This document shows, piece after piece, positions 15,659-15,782 of a stretch of 15,782 nt of DNA. Below the pieces are notes generated by a model. That model ran no database searches. It worked only from the letters and a program-made list of their open reading frames with translations, and was not told where the DNA came from. The first letter of the stretch is position 1. Every line of letters begins with the position of its first letter. The DNA comes from Myxococcales bacterium (GTDB lineage Bacteria > Myxococcota > Myxococcia > Myxococcales > Anaeromyxobacteraceae). The stretch spans positions 1-15,782 of the forward strand of contig JAJZTO010000023.1 in assembly GCA_021848865.1 (NCBI GenBank). The letters are read 5' to 3'. The translations under genes were made by a program, and so were the position numbers.

Positions 15659-15782
15659 ATGCCGAAGCTGCTGGTGAACGGCGTCGAGCTCCACTACGAG
15701 TCGTCGGGCCGCGGGCCGGAGACCGTCGTCTTCTCCCACGGCCTGCTGATGAGCGGCGAGATGTTCCGCGAGCAGCTACGCC
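15659..15782 (+). CDS. Alpha/beta hydrolase, N-terminal part
   Basis: Only the first 41 codons are in the window; the gene runs off the right edge. It reads MPKLLVNGVELHYESSGRG and then VVFSHGLLMSGEMFREQL. A short beta hairpin with HYE, followed by a hydrophobic strand ending in SHGLL, is the standard opening of alpha/beta-fold hydrolases, with HG forming the oxyanion-hole region. The nucleophile, acid and histidine of the triad would lie beyond the window, so the substrate class (esterase, haloalkane dehalogenase, peroxidase-like) cannot be told. The ATG at 15659 has a GGGGGGG ribosome site at a normal distance. Confidence 0.75.
   Translation, partial: MPKLLVNGVELHYESSGRGPETVVFSHGLLMSGEMFREQLR

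Overview
The window is a GC-rich (roughly 70% or more by eye) bacterial chromosome segment. Several traits point to a deltaproteobacterial/myxobacterial lineage, most likely Anaeromyxobacter or a close relative: strong G/C third-position bias, many GTG starts, small lipoproteins and barrel-like proteins of no recognisable family, a stand-alone rpoZ, and a CIRCE-controlled groESL. The assignment is inference; there is no rRNA or other marker to fix it. No phage, transposase, CRISPR array, tRNA or rRNA gene was seen.

Layout. 1-335: non-coding palindromic (REP-like) repeats, two copies of a 123-bp module plus a shortened third. 389-1546 (-): aspartate kinase with poorly conserved C-terminal ACT domains. 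1654-5464 (+): a tight four-gene cassette (ABC ATPase, ABC-2 permease, GldG-like protein, DUF4340-like protein) resembling the gliding-associated ABC exporter family. 5550-5816 (+): rpoZ with its own promoter. 5881-6390 (+): a small lipoprotein. 6561-8667 (+): promoter, CIRCE operator, groES and groEL, followed by three consecutive hairpins. 8818-9498 (-): a putative outer-membrane barrel protein whose promoter holds a perfect palindrome. 9655-10425 (+): a lipoprotein with a probably near-leaderless transcript. 10422-10850 (-): a small membrane protein. 10923-13898 (-): a likely operon of ABC substrate-binding protein, nitronate monooxygenase-like flavoprotein and crotonase; the last two overlap by 4 bp. 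14104-15549 (+): an Rrf2-family regulator and cysK. 15659-end (+): the start of an alpha/beta hydrolase.

Working together: the ABC cassette probably forms one membrane complex. GroES and GroEL form the chaperonin, probably repressed by HrcA. The cysteine-free Rrf2 protein next to cysK suggests local control of cysteine synthesis. The minus-strand operon looks catabolic (acyl-CoA or nitro-compound related), but its substrate cannot be read from sequence.

Most of the window is ordinary core genome. I found no convincing new multi-gene system. The points most worth checking are the degenerate ACT domains of the aspartokinase, the isomerase-like active site of the crotonase, the Rrf2-cysK unit, and the palindromes sitting on promoter -10 boxes.
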